From Apostichopus japonicus (taxonomy: Eukaryota; Echinodermata; Holothuroidea; Aspidochirotida; Stichopodidae), in contig NC_092582.1 in NCBI RefSeq assembly GCF_037975245.1, positions 1,262,001 to 1,326,000 on the forward strand: DNA of 64,000 nt, read 5' to 3'. The notes under the pieces were generated by a model. That model was not told the DNA's origin. It saw only the letters and a list, made by a program, of their open reading frames with translations, and ran no database searches. How positions within the stretch are numbered: the stretch's first letter is position 1; the number at the start of each line of letters is the position of its first letter. A program made the translations under genes and the position numbers. Positions 12,901 through 27,900 of this stretch are shown in pieces.

Positions 12901-15900
12901 TTCTTATCACTAGAATACAGGTTAAATTTCCTGTTTGATGTTAAAATCATTGTTTTAGCTTCATTAGCATGAATCTCTGAAAACTACGCAAACTGGAGCC
13001 TATACTGCAAATTTTTCTCTGGATTTTCATAACGTTCCCCAACATTATTGCAACGATATTTCATAAGTTTCCCATGATTTCTGCAGTCCAGCGGGAGATT
13101 GAGATAAATGTGGTTTTCTTCAAACTCTTGCACAATACACAACTCACTGCAACTATATATTTATAACAAGACAATTCAGTCGATCAAATTTCATTTCCAG
13201 AAAGGCAAGGAAAATTCTCTAAAATAGTTTTAACTAACAAAGAAATTATTTTTCTTTAAGTTTGATTACTGTCCCTTAACCAAAGTGAGTCTTGTCAAAA
13301 ATTAGTGCCATTGGTTAACTTTGTGTGAGTGAAATTGAACAGAACTTTGTAGTTGTCACCCCTTGTCAATATTAATGACTTTTTAAATGGACCTTATAGG
13401 TTATCTGAGATTGATCAAGTATATGTCATGTGGTGAACAAAACTATAAAGCATATCGAAATTCAAATAAAATATGAAGAGGTTGCTTGAAGGGAATGAGT
13501 GACTCTGTGATACTGAAACTAGGCCATTTGAGATATATCAGTAGGAAAAATGGTGAATTTTAATAGTAGGTCAACTTGAATGACCTTTACAGTATCATAT
13601 TCTTTGCCCTCTGGTCATCCATATAAGAGTGTATGTGCATGGTGTGATTCAGTATACTCCTTAACATAACATACAGTAGGCGAAGTTTCAGATTAAAAAA
13701 CCAAGCAGAAGACTGCAGATACTTGTAATTATATTTGGTTTTTAAAAGATAATTGTGTGACCAAAATACTTGAATTATGTAGAATCAAAACAGAATAAAG
13801 GAAATATATTTATTTATGGACTTAAGTGTAACTGAAAACCTTTGTTTCTTGGAGATTAAAAGATTCTCATGTCGTAATGTGAAAAGAGATTCTGGCTAGT
13901 ACTGAAAAAAACCTCTTTTTGGGAGGTGGGGATGGGAGAGAGGGAGGTGAGGAATGATGACCAATCATTTGTGAGTCAGATAGAAGAGAGAGGGGGGGGG
14001 GGGAGGATGGGGATTCGAAAGGAGTAAGAAGGAGTTCATTATTGAATGTTCTTATCAGTGTACAGCACTTGTGTCTACTCCCCTCATAGTAAGTGCATTT
14101 GCTTTGCTCTAACACTCATACCTTACAAATTCAAGATGTTAAAGTGTAGGAGAATGTAAGGTAAAAGGCACTGAGCTCTTTGTGTGCAGTGTTTGCCTGC
14201 AATCCAATTTTTGATTTCTAATAAAGGTAAGCTTTGAAAAAAGGTAACCTTAACTGATACAATCTGTTTTACTTTCCCAGAAACAACTGCAAAGAGCATC
14301 AGCCAATAGGAAGCAGGGGGCAGCCAAACCAACCATCCAAACATTATCGGAAGAATTAATGTCCAGCAGATTACGAGAAGCAGAGGCAGTCGCTGACTTG
14401 AAGGAAGTGAGACAGAGAGTAATGGAATTACAAACACAGGTGATCATTCTAACCTTTAGTTAAACTATTGACAAGTTCGGTGAGAGGAGTGATTGGTAAC
14501 AAACATCCTACAATTCTGTGCTAAATCCCATGGACTGCAACACTAAGAATATTACAAACACAGGTAATCATTCTAACCTTGAGTTAAACTATTGACAAGT
14601 TCAGTGAGAGGAGTGGTTGGTAACAAACATCCTACAATTCTGTACTAAATCCCATGGACTGCAACACTAAGAGAATTACAAACACAGGTAATCATTCTAA
14701 CCCCCTAGTTAAACTATTGACCAGTTCAGTGAGAGGAGTGGTTGGTAACAAACATCCTACAATTCTGTACCAAATCCCATGGACTGCAACACTAAGAGAA
14801 TTACAAACACAGGTAAACATTCTAACCTTGAGTTAAACTATTGACCAGTTCAGTGAGAGGAGTGGTTGGTAACAAACATCCTACAATTCTGTACCAAATC
14901 CCATGGACTGCAACACTAAGAGAATTACAAACACAGGTAATCATTCTAACCTTGAGTTAAACTATTGACCAGTTCAGTGAGAGGAGTGGTTGGTAACAAA
15001 CATCCTACAATTCTGTACCAAATCCCATGGACTGCAACACTAAGAGAATTACAAACACAGGTAATCATTCTAACCCCCTAGTTAAACTATTGACCAGTTC
15101 AGTGAGAGGAGTGGTTGGTAACAAACATCCTACAATTCTGTACCCAATCCCATGGACTGCAGCACTAAGAGAATTACAAACACAGGTAAACATTCTAACC
15201 TTGAGTTAAACTATTGACCAGTTCAGTGAGAGGAGTGGTTGGTAACAAACATCCTACAATTCTGTACCAAATCCCATGGACTGCAACACTAAGAGAATTA
15301 CAAACACAGGTAATCATTCTAACCCCCTAGTTAAACTATTGACCAGTTCAGTGAGAGGAGTGGTTGGTAACAAACATCCTACAATTCTGTGCTAAATCCC
15401 ATGGACTGCAACACTAAGAGAATTACAAACACAGGTGATCATTCTAACCTTGAGTTAAACTATTGACCAGTTCAGTGAGAGGAGTGGTTGGTAACAAACA
15501 TCCTACAATTCTGTACCCAATCCCATGGACTGCAACACTAAGAGAATTACAAACACAGGTAATCATTCTAACCTTGAGTTAAACTATTGACCAGTTCAGT
15601 GAGAGGAGTGGTTGGTAACAAACATCCTACAATTCTGTACCCAATCCCATGGACTGCAACCCTAAGAGATTTGCCTACTCCTAGCTGTGAAATGGGGAAT
15701 ATTACATGATATGGTTGAATGAATATCAAGATGGTTATGCATGAATATGATTCATCTATTATACTGAAATATATCCTACTGCAAGTTAGCACTATATGCC
15801 TATACAAACTTGAGTCCCCCAAAACTAGGCCCTAGATACATAATTCATTGATAGAGGTTTGTAAACTTTACTGCAGGCCACAGAAAATATACTAAGAGGC

Positions 15901-18900
15901 CACATGTGGCCCAAGGGCCACACTATGAACACATTTGAAGAAGAGTTATAGCAATAATCTGGACTTGAAAGAACAAATTTATGATACAGAGCAAGTAAAG
16001 ATAAATGTGTTGGTCCTTCACCCATCTTTTTAGCTTTTCACATTACTCAGATATGAAATTGTTGAATTCTATCTTTCTGTTTTAGACAACTTGTTATGCA
16101 ATTATCTGTGGAGTCCTAAAATGGACAATACATTAAACATAGATTGAACCCATGATTCATTGATGAGGCAGGTGGTTGGTCATGATGTTACCTCAGCGGG
16201 GGAATGGGTGCGGGCTATAGCTGCTTCCAGGGTATACCTTTTTTAGCAGTTTGATAGGCCAAATAAATCAACCTAATATACAAAATTATGTTGTGCTAAT
16301 TCTGTGCCAAGATTGTTGACAGAAGTCCACACCTAACAGGAGTATGACTCGCACGAATGATGAATAGTGTGGAGTGATGTGTTGAGGCTAATACCCAGCT
16401 CGGAAATTCATAAAGTCACTAAGTTGTTCTCCATTTTCAGAATCAAGCAACATGCAATTGGTCCATAATTACACAAACAACATCATCATTTAACAAAATG
16501 GGTTGATTGATATAGTTTCTGTTCCAACTCATGTATTAATTGTTGGGACTCCCTGGAGAGCTATCCTTAGTGCGATGAGTACAATAAAAAATACTGTAAA
16601 TTGTCTCCCTTTTCCTAATTATACAGTACTTAGCTACTTTATGCAAATAGACCCAACAAGTGATTTAAGGAATTCCTCAGTCACCCAAACCACATTTTCA
16701 TGAGTAATTCATTCAATGGGGCATTGTACTGTTAGGCTTGAAAGGCTGTAGAGATGCATGCTTGCCAGTTATGACACTGTGTCATAGATCACTATTAAAG
16801 CAACATCATTGGGACAACGACATCACACACATTGCTTTTAAAAGCACATTTAATTCACAAGTAGTAAATATAAATATGCAGCCTTGCATTATAAATTAGT
16901 TCATGAGAATGAACAGTTGTTTACAGTCTTTAAATACGTTATGGAAGGCCTGCATAGCCTATGTACGTAGTAACACTAGGCTTTATGTACGTCCCTATAG
17001 TATAGGCCTAGTTGAGTTGTAGGTTGATTGTGTAATGAATAGGTACCCAGGGAACTAACCAAAGTTAGCAAACAGGTACCAGGGAGACAATATTGTAACT
17101 GTTCCCATTACAAGGGTATAAGAGCACCGAATTGTGTTTTGGATTGCCTTAAAATGCCGCAGAAAGGGGATTGGTTTCAAGGCCAGAATATGTTCATTTC
17201 AACTCTGAAAAAAGGATGTCTGTTTTGAAGAACCAACATTGGTTGTGAACTATCTGTTAATGATGCATAGTTTACTAATATCCATATCAGACCGATATCG
17301 GTAAATACCAATTATTCATGCCGATAATCAGTGCAACACTAGTTTGAAACCCTGTTTTGGCCAAAAGTGGCTTTGCTCTTTTCCAATTGCTTTCAATCTT
17401 AGCCATTTTAATACCAAAAATAATATTTTCCTCCGGGCTGTAATTTCTGGTTCTAGATTTTGAAGTCACTTTATTTGAAAAGCCTCCACATCTGTCAAAG
17501 AAAGCTTTGCAAGGTTGTCATATTTATCTGCAAGCTTCAAGGGCACCAGATGTTGTAGTTTTAATATTGAAATCTTTTCTCTCAGTCTTGTTTGCTTTGC
17601 AACATATTACTCAACTAAAAGATCATAGCTACCATGGACTCGAAGGTTAAGTTTGTGTAAAATGGATCAACTTTGAAGGATAAACTGAGCTTGTAAACGA
17701 TAAATTATGCAAGCAGGTGTATATTGTGGCTTTGTGAAAGGGGTCAACAATATTTTGGCTGGTTGATTACGCTGTGAGAGGATATCCAACCCGCTTCCTT
17801 CAATACTGCAATTTAGCTGTGTTGCAACTTTGCCATGGAATATTGACAGGTAATATACCCCTCAGTGTAGCTACTAGAACTATGTAATACTATATATTAT
17901 GTAGGTACTATATTACATAGATAGCATGTACTATGTCGTACTAGATACTATGTATAATGTACTCTGTACTATGTAATTACTATATATTATGTAAGTACTA
18001 TATATTATATAGTTAGCATGTACTATGTCGTACTAGATACTATGTATAATGTACTCTGTACTACAGTAGTAATACTATATATTATGTAGGTACTATATAT
18101 ATGAAATAGATACTGTAGGTGATACTATGTCCTACTAGATACTATGTATGATGTAGGTACTCTGTACTATGTCATACTAGATACTGTGTAATATGTAGAT
18201 CAATACTATGTCATACTAGTACTAGGTACCAGATCTATGTAGTACCTACATAGTAGTTCTTGAGTTACTATTAGCGTTTTTTGTAGATAATTGGAACTTT
18301 CTTCCCCTAGAGCTCCCTTCCCCTCTCCATTCTCCTCTCCCTTCCCCTCTCCCTTCCCCTCACACTTCCCTCTCCCTTCCCCTCTCCTTCCCCTCTCCCC
18401 ATCTCCATTTCTCTCTCCCTTATCCTCCCCCATCTCCCTTCCCCTCTCCCTTCCCATAGCAAAGAAATAGTCATGAATACCCATTAGATAAGGGCTGGAT
18501 AGCTCAGTAGTTATGGCACAGGACTTTTAATCCATCGGTCACTGGTTTAAATTCTATTTGAAGCCAAACTTTCCTAGCAGCTTTGCTAGATAATAAGACA
18601 GCTGTCATCCATTGACTTTCAATGTTAATAACATCATGTTTCCCTAATCTATGTTCTCTTTCCCTTCTCCTTTCCCACTCCCAAATTATAGTCTATTAAG
18701 TCTCTGTTGAAGGATTATAACTGGAATGAAACTTTCAAGGTCATTTGAGTAGTAGTAATTGATTGTCACAACCCATGTAGGTGTTTTGTGAGTCAATCTC
18801 CAGTCCAATAATTAATGCTTAATTTGGATGTTCATGTATTAAGTGGTAATCAAGAAACACATAATGAGATGATCCAATCATATTAGAGATCGATGTGTAT

Positions 18901-21900
18901 GAAATGCTGTTTGACACTGCAATATTACTCAGATTCTAATAAGGAATATGTGTACTGTTCACTGTTGTAGATTGGAACATAAACATATCAACAGTCAACA
19001 TGTAGAAATGGTAATATTTATTAGTCTTGTGAGGTTGCTGGTAGAGGGTTTGTCTCATCAAGTGGAAGGAAGTAGTTCTTGCTAACCTGCTTAATCCAAT
19101 TTCCCAACATGTCACTAATAAAATCCTGGTAAAGAATAAATTGGCTTCAACTCAAAAAATGTTTATACCAAAAAGGCAAACTTTCAAGAGATCTTGTTTT
19201 ATTTTTCAACTTACAGCATATTAAGTAATTTGATTAGGTTTATCTCTACATTTATCTATAAAAGACATTGAAAGTAAACCAGTGTAGAAGAAATTATTTA
19301 CCAATCTAACAAGTTGAATAGGTTTGTTATTGGAGCTGGTAGGGCAACAAGATAAATGTGGAGAAGCATGTATTTAGAAGATAGTGTGATGCATCGTACT
19401 GTGAGTCTTAACACAAACAGGATGTAAATTTTGTGGGGCCATTGATAAGATATTAATCAGGCTGCCAAAGTCTTTCTCTATTCTGTGTCAGCTGTTGTTT
19501 ACAGTTATGGGGCTAATTACAAACTGGACACTGAAGACATGCTTCACCTTCTGGAACTGTATAAATAGTAGACTTTAATTTGAGTTAAAATCAATGGGTA
19601 TTAATAATAATAAATGCAAATTTATATAGCGCCAAGATCCAAAGGAAAACCAATGCTAAGTGGCGCTAGTGCTCAGGGAAGGCAGTAAAAAATAGATACG
19701 TTCCGAGTCTGTTTTTGAAATGTTAACGTTGGGTGCCGACTTGATGTGCAGTGGAAGTGAGTTCCAAAGAGTAGGAGCGGCATTAGAAAATGATCGTTGA
19801 CCAAATGACTTGAGCTTCCACTTAGGTACATGGAGCAATAGCTGATTTGAGGATCAGAGAGAGCGGGTGGTGGTCTTCCGACTTATCATGCTACTCATGT
19901 ATTATGGTGCTAAACCATGTTTTATATGTGAGCAGGATGATATTACGGAACTACACTTAAGCTTGGTTACGTAGAGTGACTTAACATTACAAGCTGCTAT
20001 GATGAAATCATACATGTGAGTGACTTCAGTGTGCTGTGTCACGCATGATTTTAAAGGTTTTTTTTATTGTAATTATCAACCAGTCACTCAATACACCACA
20101 TTTTGTGAAAAATTACCAGTGGCTCATCTATAGTTATCAACCCTGCGAGTGTAGTTCTTGCACAGATTAATATTCAACTATCAAATCACACATATTGATC
20201 TCTGGATGTGTATGAAAGTCAAAGATAAATACTGCCACCACTGGTTTTCATACACCAGAACATGCCTAGTCTGATGATAATAAGTCTAACTATACAATCA
20301 GACGAGGGACCCCCCTTAACTGATAGAATTCCTGCATAGCCCCTTAGCAGTGGCTTATCTATAGTTATCATCCCTGCCAGTGTAGTACTTGCACAGATTA
20401 ATATTCAACTATCAAATCACACATGTTGATCTCTGGATGTGTATGAAAGTCAAAGATAAATACTGCCACCACTGGATTTCATGGATCAGAACATGCCTAG
20501 TCTGATGATAATAAGTCATATACAATCAGACAAGGGACCCCCCCCCCCCTTAACTGATAGAATCACTAGTTGATCTCTATTGTATGTGTGCTTTTAGTCA
20601 TGATCAATTGAAAACCACAAAGTAAAGACATTTGTAATATAAGTATTTTACCAGGCATTCAATCATCATGAAATTAACAACAAATCTTTCAAAACTGTTT
20701 GCTCTAAACTTTACCATGCATATACTATTGATCTGTGGTGGCGTATGAAAGTCAAAGATAAATACTGCCACCACTGGATTTCAAGCACAAGAACATGCCA
20801 GTCGGATGATAGTAAGTCATATACCGTATCAGACGAGGGACCCCCTTAACTGATAGAATTCCTGCATAGCTCCCTCAATTGTATTCTTTATCCATTTGTT
20901 GATCTCTATCGTATGTGTGCTTTTAATCATGATCAATTGAAAAACCGCAAAGTAAAGACATTTGTAATATAAGTATTTTACCAGGCATTAAATCATTATG
21001 AAAATTAACCACAAATCTTTCAAAACTGTTTGCTCTAAACTTTACCATGCATATATACTAAGTAAGGTGTTGGACAAATTATCAGTATACTCTGTGGTTA
21101 TTCCTAAATATTAGCATCACATTTCCTATATATGCTACTGGTACATGCATTAATCAGTATCAGCAATGAAGGGTTCTTTTTCCCTTATATAATCAATTTT
21201 TCTTTGTTTTGTTTCTTAATTCTTTCTTTCTTTATTTCTTTCTGTTTGGGATAACATTTTTTTCTTCCCAGGCTATATGTTAAACTTTCTTTATAGTGGA
21301 TGCAATCATATGTTAACATTTACTAGGCTGATTTTACTCATCTTCCCTTAACACGACCCCTCCCCCTCCCCTTCACTCTCCCATACAACCCTACACTTCC
21401 ATCCTCCTATTGGCAACATTTAAGTTATGATTTTGCATCCAAGATGGATTAGCTTTCATTGCTTTTCATCTGTTCCAGCAGTAGCAGAACATCTAATCAC
21501 ATCACATGCTTACTTTTCTCTTTGCTCTTGAAGCATTTCTGCTTAAATGTTGGGTCATGTTGGGTCTATTTCCAAATGAGGTGGCATTAAGGTTTAAAAC
21601 ATTGGTTCACGATGTACTGTAGACTACTAACAATGCAAGATCTGGACAATATCGAAGAAACCTAAACTGGACCGAGATCTTCTAGAATTTTCTCTGTTTA
21701 TTGTGCTTGAAGAAACTTCCAGAAGTTTTCTTTCAATTGTTTACATTAAGTATTTAAGTTCAGTATATGTATTACAGAGTTTGTTCACCCTGTTATGATT
21801 CTCTTGTTACTATGGTATATATTGTTAAGTGTTTAACAGTCCACCATAACTCTTCTAAAATTGTTTTTGTTATTCAGTAAACTTTTATTATGAAGTATTA

Positions 21901-24900
21901 TCTTTTGTGTTTGATTAATTGTGAACTCTGTAATCATCAAGATAAGTCATCTTATCAGGCCACAGAAATGATTGACGACGAAAAACCAACCAGAGTTCCT
22001 TGTGAGGTTACACTGGTCCCCCCTGCGTGATCTTCCCTCAAACAGGGATCAAAATTATATCAATAGTACTTATTGAAATATCTGTGAACATAAATTAAGA
22101 ATGGATGAATTTTTGAAAGGTTGAGATTTAACATTAATAGTGTGTTTACCCATGAATTTGCTGAGGAAATCATGGGTAGAAATGCTTGCCAGAACGAAGC
22201 CCCTTTGACCTCCGCTCGTATGAGGAAAGGTAAAAAGTTATTCCTTAAAAAAACTTTACAAAGCTAAAACACATTGTGGAGGGAAGACTTACATGACTCT
22301 AGCCAAGCCTCCACTATCACCCCATGTCCACCCCCCCCCCACCCTCTCCTTTTTTCCTAAAATAATGAGCTGAGAATATTTTAAAATCAGTTGATGCTTC
22401 AAAAATCACCTAGATTTTCTTCACTACATGTACTTTAAATAGCATGCCATTTCTACCCATTTATAGCATGCAATTTGTACCAATTTTATCACTTTTAAAC
22501 ATTTATCACATAAATCAGCATTATTCATACACACAAACCAAACGGGCAACTTTCATAATTTTGAACATTTTGCCTTGTTATTCCAGTTGGAAGTTTTGTT
22601 TCTTAGTACAAATTTATCAATTATCAATAAAAGTAAAAGTGATAAATGCTTGGAAATGAGACAAAAGGGAAACATAACAGGCTGGTGGAGAACTGTAATA
22701 TATTTAAAACATTGCAACACATATGTTTACATTTGAAATGGAAGAGTGGATGTTGTGAATCGATAGCATTACGATCATAGGTACAGAAGTTAGGTTAGTA
22801 TATTGCTCTCTTCTTGGTCTTCTGTGAAGCTGTTTCACTTCCATACTTACCTAGTGGTCATCCCCTGCATTGCTCAATATTATTTTGGAGTCTATTACAA
22901 GTTTGGAATTTTCGCAGGTCAAGGATTCTTGAATTGGAACAGTTTTCAGAGTTGAAGAAACTTTTAATGACAACAGTTAATTATCAAATTAAGTTCTGTA
23001 TTCTAGGATTTCAGTTGTTAATTTTTTATCTTTTGATTAGATAAACGTTGTCACTAGATAGGTAAAGTATGGTAAAATAAACACATGTCCACTTAAACTT
23101 TGATAATAACATGTAATGCTTAGTCTTAATTGAGACTTGAGCCCCCACTGGAGTATTCCTCTTTCAATATAATAATAAACAATAATAATGAATGACATAT
23201 ATCGCTTGATACAGTGTTTATTATGAAGGACACTTTGAAGTCTCACTGCGGGAGTATCCCTCTCTCGATATAATAATAAATAATAATAATAAATGACATT
23301 TATATAGCGCTTTATACAGCGTTTATTATGAAGGACACTTTGAAGTCTCCATGCTGGAGTATCCCTCATTCAATATAATATTTCATGTAAAAACTTGGAA
23401 CTTTCCTAGTGAAGTTAAAACCAGCTCCTATATGATCACTCTTATTATGAAGGCCACTTTGAAGTATCCAAAGATTGTTGCTGCTTTGTATATAATCAAA
23501 AATAAGGTTGAAATATCAGGACAAGTTATTAATGTCCTCATTTGATCACCAGTGCTCAGATCTCTACCAATTTGAAATAATAATTAAGTTCAGGATAGCA
23601 ACAAATTTATTAAGTTAAGTGTAATGCAGAATGCAGATGGTCTGTTTGTAATTTCTAGTACAATTAAGTTGCATTTTATCTGTATTTGTAATTTTGTGTC
23701 AACATAATCAGGCCATGTAATATTAAGGCATAACTGGAAACCCCTGATTTCTCACTTAAGCAATTACAGGAGGTCAAGTGACTTTTAGACTCTGCATGTC
23801 TACATCAGTTGGACCCTGCACTTGGTATCTGACCCTGTGGTTACGATATCTGAGCACTTTGGTTAAGGTTTGTTTATTAGGAGAGAATGTGTGAAACCCA
23901 AAAGCAATGTTATGTGCATTCATGTTGTTAATTATACCTAGTACTTACTATTGTGTCAAAATACTTGCATATCAAACAAGAAAGGATGTAAAAGTCAACC
24001 CTGATCCTGGGTCAACCCGAGCAGTGCTTACATTACAACTTGAACACTGAGGTCTGATCCTTCCTCCATCCTAGTCTTTGGTGTGGTTCATATCACAGGG
24101 TCTGATCTGTGTTTACACTACAAATTGAACACTGAGGTATGATCTTTCCCCCATCCTAGTCTTTGGTGTGGTTCATATCACAGGGTCTGATCTGTGCTTA
24201 CATTACAAGTTGAACACTGAGGTCTGATCCTTCCTCCATCCTAGTCTTTGGTGTGGTTCATATCACAGGGTCTGATCTGTGCTTACATTACAAGTTGAAC
24301 ACTGAGGTCTGATCCTTCCTCCATCCTAGTCTTTGGTGTGGTTCATATCACAGGGTCTGATCTGTGTTTACATTACAAGTTGAACACTGAGGTATGATCC
24401 TTCCTCCATCCTAGTCTTTGGTGTGGTTCATATCACAAGGTCTGATCTGTGGTTACATTACAAGTTGAACACTGAGGTCTGATCCTTCCTCCATCCTAGT
24501 CTTTGGTGTGGTTCATATCACAGGGTCTGATCAGTGTTTACATTACAAGTTGAACACTGAGGTTTGATCCTTCCTCCATCCTAGTCTTTGGTGTGGTTCA
24601 TATCACAGGGTCTGATCTGTGTTTACATTACAAGTTGAACACTGAGGTCTGATCCTTCCTCCATCCTAGTCTTTGGTGTGGTTCATATCACAGGGTCTGA
24701 TCTGTGTTTACATTACAAGTTGAACACTGAGGTCTGATCCTTCCTCCATCCTAGTCTTTGGTGTGGTTCATATCACAGGGTCTGATCTGTGCTTACATTA
24801 CAAGTTGAACACTGAGGTCTGATCCTTCCTCCATCCTAGTCTTTGGTGTGGTTCATATCACAGGGTCTGATCTGTGTTTACACTACAAATTGAACACTGA

Positions 24901-27900
24901 GGTATGATCCTTCCTCCATCCTAGTCTTTGGTGTGGTTCATATCACAGGGTGTGATCTGTGTTTACATTACAAGTTGAACACTGAGGTCTGATCCTTCCT
25001 CCATCCTAGTCTTTGGTGTGGTTCATATCACAGGGTCTGATCTGTGCTTACATTACAAGTTGAACACTGAGGTCTGATCCTTCCTCCATGCTAGTCTTTG
25101 GTGTGGTTCATATCACAGGGTCTGATCAGTGTTTACATTACAAGTTGAACACTGAGGTTTGATCCTTCCTCCATCCTAGTCTTTGGTGTGGTTCATATCA
25201 CAGGGTCTGATCTGTGTTTACATTACAAGTTGAACACTGAGGTCTGATCCTTCCTCCATCCTAGTCTTTGGTGTGGTTCATATCACAGGGTCTGATCTGT
25301 GTTTACATTACAAGTTGAACACTGAGGTCTGATCCTTCCTCCATCCTAGTCTTTGGTGTGGTTCATATCACAGGGTCTGATCTGTGTTTACATTACAAGT
25401 TGAACACTGAGGTCTGATCCTTCCTCCATCCTAGTCTTTGGTGTGGTTCATATCACAGGGTCTGATCTGTGTTTACATTACAAGTTGAACACTGAGGTCT
25501 GATCCTTCCTCCATCCTAGTCTTTGGTGTGGTTCATATCACAGGGTCTGATCTGTGCTTACATTACAAGTTGAACACTGAGGTCTGATCCTTCCTCCATC
25601 CTAGTCTTTGGTGTGGTTCATATCACAGGGTCTGATCTGTGTTTACACTACAAATTGAACACTGAGGTATGATCCTTCCTCCATCCTAGTCTTTGGTGTG
25701 GTTCATATCACAGGGTCTGATCTGTGTTTACATTACAAGTTGAACACTGAGGTCTGATCCTTCCTCCATCCTAGTCTTTGGTGTGGTTCATATCACATGG
25801 TCTGATCAGTGTTTACATTGGAACACTGAGGTATGATCCTTCCTCCAGGGTCTGATCTGTGTTTACACTACAAATTGTAAAAGGGACTTACATTTCCCTC
25901 TAACTCACAATTTATTGACCATTTAATAAAATCCACATAATTTTGGGTCTCTGTTGCAAACCTTTAATCTTTTGATTTCAGCTCCAAGTTACCCATAATA
26001 CATGTTACATCTTAAGCAACATTGTGATTGAATGTTTGGTGACTCCAAAAACATCATTTTACTCTCTCCCTTATTTATTTTTTATTTTGTGATTTCTAGA
26101 ACCAAATGACAAGTAACCAGATGAGGAGGATAGAAGAGGAGAGACTACAGATCAAATCAGAGTTGGAAACATCTGCCAAACACAAAGAAGTCCTCCAGAA
26201 CAGACTGTACGAGGCACAGAAAGAACTTTGTAAACTGGAAGCAAGGGTAAGTGATGTTTACAGACTGAACAAGGCACAGAATGAACTTTGTAAACTGGAA
26301 GCAAGGATAAGTGATGTTACAGACTGTACAAGGCACAGAAAGTGGTGGGGGTCTTGCATGAAGCCATTTCTTTGCTATCCAGTCCCTAGTTTGTGGGGGG
26401 GGTCTTGAATAAAGCCATTTCTTTGCCATCAAGTCCCTAGCTTGGGGGGGGGGTGTGGGCCTACATGAAGGCCTACATAAAGGCCTACATGAAGGGAGGG
26501 GTGGGGTCTTGCATGAAGCCTTTCCTTTGCCATCCAGTCCATAGTTGGGGGAGGGGGGTGTGTGGCGTACATGAAGCCAATTCTTTGCCATCCAGTCCTT
26601 TGTGAGGGGGGAGGGGGCCAGGGTTCTTATATGAAGCCATTTCTTTGCCATGCAGTCTTTAGTTGGTGGGGGAGTGGGTCGTGTATGAAGTCAAAGTACC
26701 TTACAAACCGTGTAACCAGGGATCACCAAATTGGTTTCAAGAGATAGGTGAATTTCCCTGGAAATCCCTTCCCTGCTAGTCTCTGGGTTGTATTGAATAA
26801 AGCTAGGATGTAATCCCTGCCTACATGGTATCAGTTGGTATAAGCACAGGGCTTAGGATGTAGTCCCTGCCTACATGGTATCAGTTGGTATGAGCACAGG
26901 GCTAAGGATGTAATCCCTGCCTACATGGTATCAGTTGGTATGAGCACAGGGCTTAGGATGTAATCCCTGCCTACATGGTATCAGTTGGTATGAGCACAGG
27001 GCTTAGGATGCAATCCCTGCCTACATGGTATCAGTTGGTATGAGCACAGGGCTTAGGATGTTATCCCTGCCTACATGGTATCAGTTGATAAGAGCACAGG
27101 GCTTAGGATGTAATCCCTGCCTACATGGTATCAGTTGGTATGAGCACAGGGCTTAGGATGTAATCCCTGCCTACATGGTATCAGTTGGTATGAGCACAGG
27201 GCTTAGGATGTAATCCCTGCCTACATGGTATCAGTTGGTATGAGCACAGGGCTTAGGATGTTATCCCTGCCTACATGGTATCAGTTGGTAAGAGCACAGG
27301 GCTTGTGATGTAATCCCTGCCTACATGGTATCAGTTGGTAAGAGCACAGGGCTTGTGATGTAATCCCTGCCTACATGGTATCAGTTGGTATGAGCACAGG
27401 GCTTAGGATGTAATCCCTGCCTACATGGTATCAGTTGGCATGAGCACAGGGCATAGGATGTAATCCCTGCCTACATGGTATCAGTTGGCATGAGCACAGG
27501 GCTTAGGATGTAGTCCCTGCCTACATGGTATCAGTTGGTATGAGCACAGGGCTTAGGATGTAATCCATGCCTACATGGTATCAGTTGGTATGAGCACAGG
27601 GCTTAGGATGTAATCCCTGCCTACATGGTATCAGTTGGTATGAGCACAGGGCTTGGGATGTAATCCCTGCCTACATGGTATCAGTTGGTAAGAGCACAGG
27701 GCTTGGGATGGAATCCCTGCCTACATGGTATCAGTTGGTATGAGCACAGGGCTTGGGATGTTATCCCTGCCTACATGGTATCAGTTGGTAAGAGCACAGG
27801 GCTAGGGTGTAATCCCTGCCTACATGGTATCAGTTGGTATGAGCACAGTGCTTAGGATGTAATCCCTGCCTACATGGTATCAGTTGGTATGAGCACAGGG

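Larger units (their letters stand above)
14440..26099 (+). other. EVI5 intron between exons c and d (11.7 kb)
   Basis: Begins inside the 124-bp donor-bearing array. It also contains tactatgta-type degenerate repeats, a polypyrimidine tract, a tRNA-Lys-like relic, a LINE 3' tail, duplicated blocks at 20.1-21.1 kb and the 85-bp array. No additional exon is recognised. Confidence 0.55.

Noticed and set aside
15855-15960. Sequence with gccacatgtggccc resembling the interior of hAT elements
   Set aside because: No inverted ends or target duplication; too short and diverged.
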